Shown here: positions 12,196-23,668 of the stretch, piece by piece | Layout: each line of letters opens with the position of its first letter | Numbering within the stretch: position 1 is the first letter of the stretch | Assembly (NCBI RefSeq): GCF_003590095.1 | Contig: NC_039500.1 | Coordinates: 2,790,001-2,854,000, forward strand | Direction: 5' to 3' | From: Trichoplusia ni | Lineage: Eukaryota; Arthropoda; Insecta; Lepidoptera; Noctuidae | Length of the DNA: 64,000 nt | Notes under the pieces: model-generated | What the model was told of the DNA's origin: nothing | Seen by the model: only the letters and a program-made list of their open reading frames with translations | The model's database searches: none | Position numbers and translations under genes: made by a program

Positions 12196-14295
12196 TGTGA
12201 TATGAAATTGAACCGATCTTCATTACTATTTCTTTTAATAAAAGCTGTTCAAACTTACTTAAAATAACATTTAAAAGACCATCTGAAAGGAAATCATTTG
12301 TGACCGTAGCAGAACAGCAATTCAGGCTACAATTTGCAACCTACTCGCAATTACCTACTCATTGATATATTATATCAAATTAAAATAAAAGAAAAAACGA
12401 CTCTGTTAATTTCACCGCCTCATTTTTATCTAAAACAACATAATCTCAGTAATCCACAAAGCCAGTATCACAACGAAGTAAAAAGTAAATTCTTCTCAAA
12501 AGCGTTATTATTTGCGTTCAACACAAAAATGACGCTCAAACAGATTTCCACACAACTTGGCTTTCGTCACGTCCAACATAACGAGTTTGTGCCAAAAACA
12601 AAAAAAGTTCTTTATTTAATCACCTCAGCAAATTACGCGTACAACCGACTCCTGTGTCGGGCCATTAAGGTAGCGAGGGAAATGACGTGTTGATAAATAT
12701 TTATTCACTTAGGAAAGTGTGACTAAATTCATGGTAGAATAAATTTTGACGGTCGAAGTTCGATTTAAATGACGGTGACCTCTGATATGATTTTGCCAAA
12801 ATTGTGTTTATTTTCTTAATTATTCTTAGATTTCACTGACGAACAAGAATAATAGTCCTTATCTATAGGGGCAGAGGACTTACTTTTCAAACGACTTAAA
12901 AAAAGATCAAGTTCTCAACTCGTTTTAATTTTTATATTTGCTCCCGTGAGGTAGCTTCGGACTGGGTAACCCGATTTTGTTGGTTTTCATTTAACGTCAC
13001 ATAACTGTCTTTTGGTCTCACAAAAGTTTCATCAAATTTGGCTCAGGAGTTTTTATTTGAAGTTGGCTGTATGTTTTTTTTTGTTTTGTTAAAACAATAT
13101 TATTCTTTACCAAATACCGTGATATTATCACAGGAATACTCATTCCATATGGATCTATTTTTCGTATATCATTTTCTTCTAATCTAATGGCCCTACAGGG
13201 TCCTTTGACACCAGACGACACTCACCAACGGGTCCTAGAGGCTGGTCCTTTCACAACAAGAGGATAACTACACAACTTGTCTTGTTTTGTACCGCTAAAC
13301 GGTTATGTGTTTGTATGGACATTTCAATTGAGAATTATACAATTTATGGTTTATTTTTTAAAGGAATCAGCACGTTTGGAGTTTTTTTTTTGTGTTTAAT
13401 ACAAGACTTAGTCAAGTTTTTATTAACGCTAGCGTATATCGATTTTTTATTGAAATAAACATAATATACATATAATTTTATGATAGGAATACTGTTTACC
13501 ATAACTGAAATAGATAGGTTAATATAATACTAAAAGGATTTTACTGAATACTTTTTCTCCGGTTCACAATGTTTACACAAATATTGTACAGGTTCCAAAA
13601 ATTAAATTACTGGATTTATTTGCAAAAAATCGCGGAGTCTTATGTATAGGAATTAGGAAAAGGACTTCCTTTTCAAAATTGCTGAATTTTTTTTTAAATC
13701 ACATATCAAACACTAAACTAATAACATAGTTGTAATGTTCAGAAAATTACACAATTTTTATCTTTTAAATAAAAAAATGATAATTATGTTTTTATCACCC
13801 TACAAGACCAGGTAATAAGACTATACGCCCTTTTTGCGGCCCTACAAAGGTAATTACTGACCCAATTAATACCAATACTAGCAATATCGGCTGTTTGTAC
13901 TAAAGCAATTAAGTTTTTATGCTCATTCTGTTGTTATTGTTATTACGAAGCCCATCATAATTATTAACACTGAAATATTTGGTGCATAAAATTGAAATAC
14001 CATTAATTCAATTATAGTAGACTTGTGAACTGCAAGAGTGGTCTTGTGGTTAAACAAACGAGAAATTGTAATATATAATAGTATTTTATTATTTCACACA
14101 ACGCCATCTAGTTTTAAACTAAGCTTGTATTATGTGTACTGGAGAATGGATAATACATGCATACTAGCTGATCCAGCAAACGCTGTTTTGCCTAATAAAT
14201 TATTTCTAGATGTGCTTTTTTTAAAGCCACATTATAAAATATTATATATAAATTAAAAACAAAAAATTAGTCCAAAAAATAAAATATTTTTTTTT
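12196..14295. other. Non-coding
   Basis: No recognised feature. The longest ORF (119 codons) has no domain-like pattern. Confidence 0.55.
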
Positions 14296-14455
14296 AGTGT
14301 GAACAACCCTTATCACTTAGGGGTACGAAAAATAGATGTTAGCCGATTCTCAGACCTACTGAATACGCATATAAAATTTGGTAAAAATCGGTAAAGCCGT
14401 TTCGGAGGAGTACGGTAACTAACATCGTGACACGGGAATTTTGTATATTAGAAGA
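14296..14455 (+). mobile_element. Dispersed repeat, family G
   Basis: The run from GTGTGAACAACCCTTATCAC through AAAGCCGTTTCGGAGGAGTA to GTGACACGGGAATTTTGTAT is a recognisable lepidopteran repeat end that finishes in TATTAGAAG. It is adjacent to a family B SINE. Confidence 0.55.
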
Positions 14456-14463
14456 CTTAACTT

Positions 14464-14589
14464 AAATTTGCCCAGACGCAGAACAAAAATGGCCATGGTG
14501 ATCACACATGAAAATTTTTCCTAGATAGGTATCGAATCCAAGACTTCTGTTATAAAAGTAAGGGCCACTAACCACGAGACCAACCAAGG
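14464..14589 (-). mobile_element. tRNA-derived SINE, family B, fragment
   Basis: This shares the tRNA-like head and adjacent body of 4203-4427, but the B-box has decayed and the distal body is missing. Confidence 0.65.
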
Positions 14590-14691
14590 TCATAAAAACA
14601 GCAAACTTTAAAATCTTAAGGTAGTATTTTTAAAATTGTAGAAGATAGACTATATAAGACTGCACTAATGAATTAAATCCTTATATCGAGA

Positions 14692-14836
14692 GGTTTTTAC
14701 AAACATTCAAGTCACATGCACAAAGACACCCAAGCTCGGGACAAGCATTTGTGAATCACATAAGTTCTTGCTCTACGCGGGAAACCACAACATGCCGATC
14801 GGCGTGGTGACTTCAACCAGTCGGCTATCCACAGTC
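14692..14836 (-). mobile_element. tRNA-derived SINE, family C, copy 1
   Basis: A tRNA-like head (CCGACTGGTTGAAGTCACCA on the minus strand) and a body with TTTGTGCATGTGACTTGAATG. It is adjacent to but distinct from family A at 14900. Related copies are at 10300, 33641, 47311 and 53969. Confidence 0.65.
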
Positions 14837-14899
14837 AAAGCTCTCTTATCAAGTTTGTGAGGCAGTATGAAGTTGCCGGGACAGTTAGTAAATAATAAT

Positions 14900-15124
14900 A
14901 AATGCGGACAACATCACATACATTGTTCTCAACCCAAAGTAAGTTGCTAAAGCACTTGTTTTATGGAATTCAGATACAACGAAGGTGGGTACCACAACAC
15001 TCAGACCCGAGACAATGTAGAATTGTGTTTTTTACATTGACCCGACCGGGGATCGAACCCGGGACCTCAGAGCTAGCGACACCTTGAAACCGGTGCGTAC
15101 GCCACTCGACCACGGAGGTCGTCA
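14900..15124 (-). mobile_element. tRNA-derived SINE, family A, copy 2
   Basis: Nearly the same sequence as 3131-3379 in the same orientation, with A and B boxes kept. The tail is an AAT/AATA run rather than (TA)n. The flanking duplication is only approximate. Confidence 0.83.
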
Positions 15125-17169
15125 AGTACATTAATAACTCTTCCATATTAAAAACAACCTTGAAATTTACCAAGAAAACACAAAAAATAGAACAAAGTCC
15201 ATTAAAAAGGCTTCAAAGTATTGGCTGGCAAGGAAGCGTTATTATACTTAAAAGGTTATGCCTCCATTAAGTATTTTACTGTGAAGTTAGACAACTTTTG
15301 TGGTATTCTGCTAATAGCCCATCTCGGCAAACCATTGAGGCGATCAGACCTTGTCATGTTTTCAAAATACTTTACTTAAGTTGTAAATTTTCGAGCTTTC
15401 AAGAGAACAGCAGTGTTTGTACGCTGTGAGGTTGATTTTGAGGCTTTTGGGTTATGTGTAATCGGATATTTTTTTGAAAGCTAGAGCAAAATAGTTTTTG
15501 GCATACAAAGTCAAATGGTTTCTCTTTTTTGGGATTAAATTTCAAATGAAATCCGATATCATAAAAGCTGATTCAAAAAATCATTTCGACTTTTTCAGCA
15601 CCTTTAAAAAGACAGGGATATTCACTGCAAACTTTTTTATTTGCTCGAGAAAATAAAAATCAAAGTATTATTTTTATCTTCCTTTTGTTTTATTTGATTA
15701 AAATGACGAAACAAAATATTTTTTCTAATTACATCGATAAAACCTTTTTGCAACACCATATCTTCAAACAAATTTATCAAAATGTATTCTTAATTTCAAA
15801 ACCATACCAAAAACTCACAAAAAGAAAATAAAAATCCCAATGTCTGTACACAAACTGAAATAAAACCGTCGTGTTGATTTTCCCGCGCAATTAATCGCCA
15901 CAGACTCATCACATTGTTTTAACATTGAATCTGTTTCAAAAACTCAAAGCTGAGGCATTTAGAAAATGATTTATTGTGAAAACTGACTAACTTGAAGTAA
16001 GTTTAAGTAAAGCTGACTGAAACACTGAAGGAATTTTGTCATGGATTTTTCTTTGTAGAAGTATCTTAAAGTTATAAAAAACTGTATTAATATAATAACT
16101 TAGGAGGGATTCTTAATTATTTATTTAGTAAAGATTTACTCAAGCGTATTTATCGGGATGGCCCGACGGCGACTAGTTTTAAAACCAACCGGAGTCCTTA
16201 AACATGAGCTGACACCTGGGTCGCGAAATATGCGTTATAGAACTATCTCAGACTACTATTAAATAAATAATTATAAAACTGTATTAAATTGGAGGACGTT
16301 TGTAAAGGAGATAAAAATGGACGATCCACACTACCTTAAATAGATAATTTGATAATTTCCATAAAGACTTAACGGTCAAGTGGGAATCAGACTCACAAAA
16401 CTGACGGTCATACATTTGTTGATGGGTGACCATCAACAAACGCTGCATATCTTCGATCTTTATTTTTGAGAACCCAAAAACCATTTTGAAATAATCTACT
16501 ATACTACAAAACTCATAACATATTCATAATATCAAAATATTCGTTTAAAAAATAAACTCGTTCCACATTCCTTTAACAATATTTCACCGCAAAATAAAAC
16601 ATTATTCTGACATTTCCTTGCCGTTTCTCGCCATTCTTTACTTAAGTTTCCTCTTCAAGTCTTGGACTTAGGGAATCTCGGCCGCGGCTTGTTTTTATTT
16701 GCCGTGTCCTTTTACCCACGTGTTTCTAAGGACCCTAAGAGGTGAGCTCATTTCTCAAGCATTGAAAGCGTCAAAGGACCGTTCCTTCTGCCTCTAAAGA
16801 TGAAAGCTCTGTGTTTTAGGTGAGAACGTTTAGGTCCTTTTCATTTGTTTTGATTTTTGTAATTTATGCGGATGGAATTTTTCTGAGGAATTCTTTTGAC
16901 TATATTTTTTCTTGGTCAGTGTTATCTTTACTGTGTATATTAATATTTTAGTTTTAGTTACGTTCTGTCGCGACAGATATGTTCGATTTAAAAAGCGTGA
17001 GATCTATGTACATCAGTGAAGCAGGTGCAACAATTAAAAGGATGATGAACTCTGAGAGTATAGTATTTCTAAGCAAAATAATTGCGCTGTTATCTAACTA
17101 AGCGTAAATTTTGAAATTATTGAGAAGCTTAGGCTAAACTAGAACTGCGCAAGATGAGCGATCACAGAT
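15125..17169. other. Non-coding
   Basis: AT-rich, with no gene. A short block at 16138-16170 (GCGTATTTATCGGGATGGCC) resembles 11820-11845 and may be a tiny repeat. Confidence 0.5.
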
Positions 17170-17475
17170 TAAGCTACACTTGAAACGGTCGAGGAGTATA
17201 GGTATGGGTGAACATCTCTGAAATAACGAGTTCCTCCGTGTTTCGTGCTGTGGGTCACTTCTGTTATTTACACATCTATTCGACATCAGACTATTCGACT
17301 TACAGTCGGAAGCTGAAAAGTCTGACAACCAGTCTGACTAAAGGCATCGTGTTGCCCAGTCAACTGGGTTGAATAGTTTAGATAGGCAGTCGCTCCTTGT
17401 AAAACACTGCTACTTAACTGCATCCGGTTAGACTGGAAAGCGAACCCAATAATTGCGAAAATGGCTAGGATGATT
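17170..17475 (+). mobile_element. Dispersed lepidopteran repeat, family D
   Basis: This shares long segments with 43440-43725, including GTGTTGCCCAG, GATAGGCAGTCGCTCCTTGT and AAAACACTG. It is probably the 3' part of a LINE. The order of blocks is kept, and no coding frame survives. Confidence 0.6.
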
Positions 17476-17645
17476 ATGAATATCGAAACTATTGACGGTA
17501 ACCCTCCAAAACCTTCATAATTTTATACGTAAGTTCTTCATTGCTTTACGCCTTCGAAATCGAAGCAAACAATAAACAAAATTGTCTAATCTATTTAATT
17601 CAACAATGTTCCCCGATCCTTACGCAGGTGAGATGTGTTGGCCGT

Positions 17646-17702
17646 TTGCAATAATTCTACATTGTCCCCCACCGAGTATGGTGTGCGTAGAATTTATTGC
17701 AA
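17646..17702. repeat. Stem-loop with 15/16-bp arms and inner stem
   Basis: TTGCAATAATTCTAC pairs with GTAGAATTTATTGCAA (one bulge). The 26-nt interval between them holds a second short stem, CCCACC with GGTGTG around GAGTAT. The whole is 57 nt. It could be a small hairpin RNA precursor, a MITE remnant or chance. Confidence 0.6.
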
Positions 17703-20700
17703 TAAGACAATGGTCCGGTAACAGCTGTTACTGCCTCTAAAGGGAATGCTAGGAATTGTGGTGTTTCGTATTATATTGTATTTGAGGCTTTTTTGTTTTT
17801 GTCTGTGTTCGCGGGTCAGGCTTAGTTAAGGAAGATTTTCTTGGATAACGTTGCTATTTAGTTTTATATTTTGAAGTGGTGATTGCTTGTGGGAGCGTAA
17901 GGCGCTTTGAGTTACGCGGTCAATTTTTTAAGTGATTACTTATGAGTTACAACTGAACTAACACGTTACAGTTATAAGTTAAAAGATTACTCCAAATTAT
18001 AAAAACAAACTGCAGTTTATTCTTTCCAAAAATCCTTTCAAAGTCATGCACTCTTCAGCTCGAAAAACCAATTTAAAATCAACCATAAAAGAGGAACATT
18101 AATTTGAGCCGAAAAAACTTTAAAATAAACAATTAATTCTTCGAAACAAAAAAATCTCATTTATCACGCACGTAAATTAATGCACAGTGCTCCGTAGCGA
18201 GGCGCCGTGAAAAAAAATTGTCACCCCCGAATTCCAACCGATTAAATGCAAAAACATTTATCGATGGTCACCGCAAGTCAATTACTGTGCAATGAAAAAC
18301 AATTACACAACTGTCCATTTCGTTGCGGTCGGTTAAATAAAAGTAAAGCCTTTTCGCGTTTGTTTTTTATTGTTGTCGTATGTCAACGGTAAAGTTATTT
18401 GTTTGATTGTTGTTTCCAATTTTGAGTTTGTGTTTTATTTTTGTCCACTGGGGTTAGTTTGGACTTTGTTTTGATTATTTAATCATCTTTTAATTAAATT
18501 ATATATTTATTTATATTACATTTACGCAAAAGTGGTCATGCAGAACAATGGGTTGTGATAGACAAGTATTTTTTTTTGTCTGTAAAATAAACTCTTCAGC
18601 CTAATCAGTTTTCTATAAAAATGGCAGAAAAAAATAGAAGCTCAATCAACAGTTTACGCTTCAAATTGTTTCAAGCTTACTTTCAAGAATCCGCTGAAGT
18701 CTTGAACATCATTTGGATTCTTTGCTCAATAAGGTTTTTTGTTTGAAGGGCTAAAATAAAAACATTTTCTCTACATGTTGCAATTGTTTTACAAAACCAG
18801 AGCCCAATGTTATCATCTTTGAGGACAATAAATCAGTTTAGTCTTCAGTGTTATTAAACGCATACTTCCCCTATGTGCTACAGAGTATTGAAGTATTGTT
18901 CTTTTAGACGCGGCTACCAATATTTAAATGAAATTAGTTGTTGTTTGTCAAAATGCAGAAAACTATTTGAAAACCGCTTTTTGTTGATCTATTTCAAACT
19001 TCTTCGTAATGGAAATTATTTTGCTTAGTTTTTCGAATTTTCTTGGCACATTTTACGAACTATTTTTCTCATTATTTTTATGCTATAATAAAGGCAATTT
19101 CGCTACTTAGAAGTCATTAAAATAAGCCTCATTGTGATCCTTCTGAAGTCTGTACAAAACCCCTTCGGCAAGTCACGGCAATCGTCCCCTCTCAAGTAAA
19201 ATCATCATAAAATGAAAGGGAAAATCCTGTAAATTACACCCCTCATGACACCCCATTATTTTATTTGTAAGGGGCTCTCTAAATGGGACACGTTCTGGTG
19301 AATCAATAAGAACCCTAAAATCTTGAATAATCAATGGAAGAAGATATATTGAGTTCTTTGACTAATGAGGTCGCAGATGGAGAAAAAATTTGGAACCTTT
19401 CTTAGGTCAGTAAACTGTTCCGTGAAATAAATTGAAATCATTTATTCTGTTAGTTGAAGTCATCACCTTTATACGTCTTATTAGCTTGCTAGAGACGACA
19501 TGTAATTCTACTTTTGTATTTTCCTTATAAAAAAATCTATTAGATAATTTAACATATACATACTACTTACATACTGATACTTACCTAGGAAAGAGTACCT
19601 ACAAAAAAGTGATGGCATCAGCAGAAAATTAAAAAACACGTCGCATCATTGGGCAAAATTCTCCAGTAGAGAATGATAGTAGTTTCAGTATTGACTGACA
19701 TTAATTTGATGAGTGAGGCCAATACAATGTATACTTTATATTATACGTGCATCTATTGATATCATATTATGCTTGAGACGTATAGACTGAAGGAACCTCA
19801 TGAAAAGGAAGACCTACTTTGTGCATCTATTGATAGCATAGTTGAGTCACAATAGAAAGAAAAAATAATGCACAAAAGGCCGAAGGAGCTACGGAGGAGT
19901 TTGCGTTCTTTTATTGAAGCTTTTGAAAAGAAACTAGTTGCATTTTCTGTAATAAAAAGAAAGGGTTATGAAAAAATATTAAATTTAACAGATAATAAAG
20001 TGAAAAAGTAATTACGGTGAGTCAAAAAACCTGGTGCAATGAAGATCACAAGTTTGAGGGTTTCGTATAATTAGGCTGAAGATAATCTAATTAGTTAATT
20101 TATGAGTGGCTCATGAATAAACCTCAAAATTGATCACTAACTAACAATTTTATGATCGTAACAACTGCTGATAAAATCGATATTTATGTTTAAATGTTTT
20201 GTCAGGTATTGATGCCACCGAAACATATCTTCCGCGCAACTTTCAACTACCTAGCTATCACGGCCTATGAGTTATAGCCTGATGGAGGATGGACAGCGAA
20301 GCTAGTAATCAGATTCCCTGTTTACCCTTGCGAACAGAATCCTAACAATGAGCATGCGGCAACAGAAAACATCATCGGTGCAAAAATCAATCGACCCACC
20401 ACAGACGGATGGACAGACACCAGAGTCAATGTAACAATGTTCCATTTTTATTCTTTGGATATATGATTCTAAACAGTAACTCAGTTACATAATTTTCTAA
20501 AAATCTAGCATAAATAAATCTCCAAAACACGACACTCCATGATCAACCAAATGAACAAGTCAAAAAAACACCACCACACGTCCATAATTCGACGAAACCA
20601 AAACATACCTCGCTTTACCGGCACGTGTAATATCGTATTCAATACATGTAATAGTCTGATTACCTCTGATGAGGGACGAGGTAATTTGGTTACATTTCCG

Positions 20701-22788
20701 TCTACCTCAACCCTTTTGTATCAGCGTATAGCAATGTAATTACATATACTTGTTTATGCCTGTTTAGTACGCTTGGCTTGAAGTTAGGGAAGAAAATCTG
20801 GGAATCTTGAAATGTTTCGGTTGTACTCGTAAGCTTAGATAACATGTGTTTTGAATTATAAATGTTCTCAACGATACCTTGATTGGAATGTGCGTAATGA
20901 GAATTGTTTGTCAATTGGTTTGCCTTACCTACGGTAATATTGATTTTGTTAATGTTAACTTCTTTATTATTATCTTGATCAATCGATTAACTCTGTTTCT
21001 TGCGGTCTACTGCTAGAAATGGGCCTTTGTCGTTGTGCTAACACACCGGATGCTTTCAGTAGAATTTTCAAGACGTGTTAAAAATATTACATTCTTCATA
21101 TTTTCTAGGCACTTAACTTTTTACCCACTGCAAGTTTTTGTAACAGCTTAAAATGTCCCAGTTCTTAAATTTTCATTAATTCTTAAATCGTAATTTAAAA
21201 GTCACTGTTTTAAAATCACCATTTCCATGTTACCCCCAATTACCTGTCCAGTTTAATCTCCTTAACCATAATCTCGACACTGATTTCACATCTCATTTCA
21301 TTCGAATCATTGGCTAATCCAGGGTTACCAAATCTCATAACACCACCCTTTCCAAAGCAATCTGAATCAAACATTCCCTTTGCACGCAACCCTTCCTCGT
21401 GGCAACCAAAATATTGTCCCCTACCCTTTGAATATTAACTATGTATCTCTATTTAGTGGTGACTAAATAATTCAGGGTTGTGCATATTGACCGGTGGAAT
21501 ACCGAATGCATTGCCGACCATAATTCGTAGACCCTCCTTGTTTTCCTAAGTGGTCCAAAGTTGGTTGTTTTAGGCGTTTTCGTTAAGGAAGAGGTGTTAA
21601 GTTATGTTGGTCGATGTAATATTAATTTGATGTGAGATTTGCCGGCGACAATAGGTAGTGATTTGGGTTTGGAAGTTATACACATTACCATGTATAAGAT
21701 AGTTGCTTGTATTGTGTTGGTTGGGTTTCCGTCTGATTGCGTTACCCTAACATCTGAGGTCGTTGACATGATTAAATTAATAATGAAGATATTCATTAAA
21801 ATACCTAAATACTTTATGGAAATCTATGTTACAAAAAGATAAAGTTAAATTTATTTTTTGGAATATAGTAACAGCTGTAATACTATATTCTACCATCAAT
21901 GTTGGGGAACAGAAATCTAAAGATCTCTTATTTTACTTATCAACTGAAAATTTCACGATATCGTCATTTTCATAGTCAAATAATCAGGCACGGAAAAATA
22001 TGACGTGAAGGTTACACAATGAAACAATGATCAACTTGCAGGTTGAATTGCAGGTCAAATTGAATATAAGCAAATCGGTTGGGTGACAAATACATTTATG
22101 GGTAACAACCTTAACCTTGATCATTTATTTTAATATTTTTATGACGGAGTCACCAGAAATACATCATCAGTGACAATGTTCTGTTTTCACCCCTCGGGTA
22201 CGATAAAAATGATGAAATCTGAAAATTATGCGAACAAAGAGAGTCTGATAGTGCAATTTTTAATTTCTCCACATTAATAACCGTTTTACATGGGGACTAA
22301 AACTAAGGGGTGCAAGGCGTGAATAATGTGACGTAATCGAGTTGAGCTTACGTCGTGTCGTCAATGCTCCCTGATTGAGTTCATAACGACGTTACTGTCA
22401 GACACTGATGAACTTTGCTGCTTTCCCTTTGTAGAGGATAAGAGGAAGCGGAGAAGATGATGAAGAGGTTTTAGGTGATAAGGATGATGAAATATTAAAA
22501 AGTTCAAAAGGTTTGAATAGATGGAAGAGAAGCCCAATAGGGATGATGACTGGGTATAAAAAGAAAAAATCTAATTAGTCCCTCAGTTATAAAATTGAAA
22601 AGTATGAGACACGTAGTTTTTCCTTTTTCAGAAAAACTAGAATTAACAAAGATTAACTGCTATAAAGCTTAGGAAATGGGGCTTGTGACGTAATGATAGA
22701 GTAAAATTTTACTCAATCGTGACGTCACGCGTAAGTTTCATTCACTGTAATTTGGTCAATTTATGTTTGCGGGACAAATAAAAAATAC
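17703..22788. other. Non-coding left flank of the transposon
   Basis: Five kb with only a family E scrap at 20170. I see no exon, RNA gene or structured repeat. Confidence 0.55.
20170..20345 (+). mobile_element. Degraded dispersed repeat, family E
   Basis: The block CTACCTAGCTATCACGGCC is followed by a GCCTGATGGAGGATGGACAG segment. It shares the order of motifs with 28505-28665. Confidence 0.55.
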
Positions 22789-22792
22789 ATAT

Positions 22793-22828
22793 CGCACGCT
22801 TAATCATAAAGAGTAATAACTCAAAAAT
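22793..22828 (+). repeat. Left terminal inverted repeat of the Sola-like element
   Basis: This 36-bp end pairs with 27310-27345 in inverted orientation at 33 of 36 positions. The differences are one base at position 6 and two adjacent bases at positions 19-20. It is the presumed outer transposase binding and cleavage site. Confidence 0.9.
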
Positions 22829-22842
22829 CATGTTTTTTGAGA

Positions 22843-22868
22843 TTTAATCATAAAACGTAATAACCCAA
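22843..22868 (+). repeat. Subterminal copy of the terminal repeat
   Basis: A second, direct copy of the terminal motif lies about 50 bp inside the left end. It contains TTAATCATAAAACGTAATAA, which matches the right terminal repeat exactly over this core and is closer to it than the left terminal repeat is. Subterminal repeats often serve as additional transposase binding sites; that role is inferred. Confidence 0.75.
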
Positions 22869-22871
22869 TAG

Positions 22872-22879
22872 TATAAATA
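22872..22879 (+). promoter_or_regulatory. TATA box for the transposase gene
   Basis: TATAAATA lies about 80 bp inside the left end and about 800 bp before the start codon. A start of transcription about 30 bp downstream, near 22902, would give a first exon of about 170 bp ending at the splice donor at 23070/23071. Confidence 0.6.
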
Positions 22880-22975
22880 CGTACGCTCCGACTGCCGCTC
22901 GATTACAATAAGTGTGAGTGAAATAAAGGTTCGTCCCTCTCTTTTTGATTTACTCGCGCGGACAAGTTGCAACCA

Positions 22976-23041
22976 ATGAAATGCTACAATCAGTATTGCG
23001 TCAGCGCTTACGCTAGGAGGACGATCCGAACAACGCAATAA
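22976..23041 (+). CDS. Upstream ORF in the transposase 5' leader
   Basis: A 21-codon ORF from ATG to TAA lies within the predicted first exon, between the TATA box and the splice donor. The peptide itself shows no motif. Its position suggests it could lower translation of the transposase, as upstream ORFs often do. It may equally be chance. Confidence 0.3.
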   Translation: MKCYNQYCVSAYARRTIRTTQ

Positions 23042-23070
23042 ATTGAGTTAGATCTGTTTATTATTAACAG

Positions 23071-23667
23071 GTAAGTCCCTTTTTATGTTACTATTATATT
23101 ATAAACTGATTTTTTTAGTTTTATTACGTTATATTACAAAAATATGTTCATGGATTGTTGACATATTTCGACTTAATGCAGTTTAGTTTTAATTTTTTGA
23201 CCGCTGTTTGAGTATCAATTTGAGTTAATGCAGTTTACTCTTAAAACACATTTCAATTGTATGGAGTATTTTGAATTATTTCAGTTTATTATTAAATAAT
23301 ACTTTAACTTCATACATCAGTTAGATTTATTTCTATTTATGATTAAAATTATACTAAGTTTGATGGCACATGAGGGCTTAATTCTGTTTTCTTTAAATAA
23401 CCTAACTCATCGAGCTTGATAGTTTTATAATAAACTGGAGTATTTTAGAAATAAGGCTAATTTTTCGGTTGTGGGTATCGCTAGTGCTAATTAAAATAAT
23501 AGTTATTAAGTTCAGTTCGTTACTTAATTTTTTGACTGTTTTGCCTATTTTGAGCCAAACGCTTACACAGATTTAAAGTTAGCGAGAGGTGCCAAGGGTG
23601 GGAGTGCCGCTTGATATTTTACCTACCATAATTTTACGTAAAAAATAAATCTAATATTTTTTTTTAG
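23071..23667 (+). other. Probable 5'UTR intron of the transposase gene
   Basis: A consensus donor, CAG|GTAAGT, sits at 23068-23076. A strong acceptor, an uninterrupted T-run then AG at 23666-23667 with a CTAAT branch-like motif at 23651, comes one base before the transposase ATG. The roughly 600 bp between have many stops and no coding signal. Splicing would join a short untranslated exon to a single coding exon. Confidence 0.65.
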
Positions 23668-23668
23668 T

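Noticed and set aside
12334..12693. A 119-codon plus-strand ORF
   Set aside because: Biased toward Lys, Asn and Leu, with no motif and no neighbouring splice or promoter signals; consistent with chance in AT-rich DNA.
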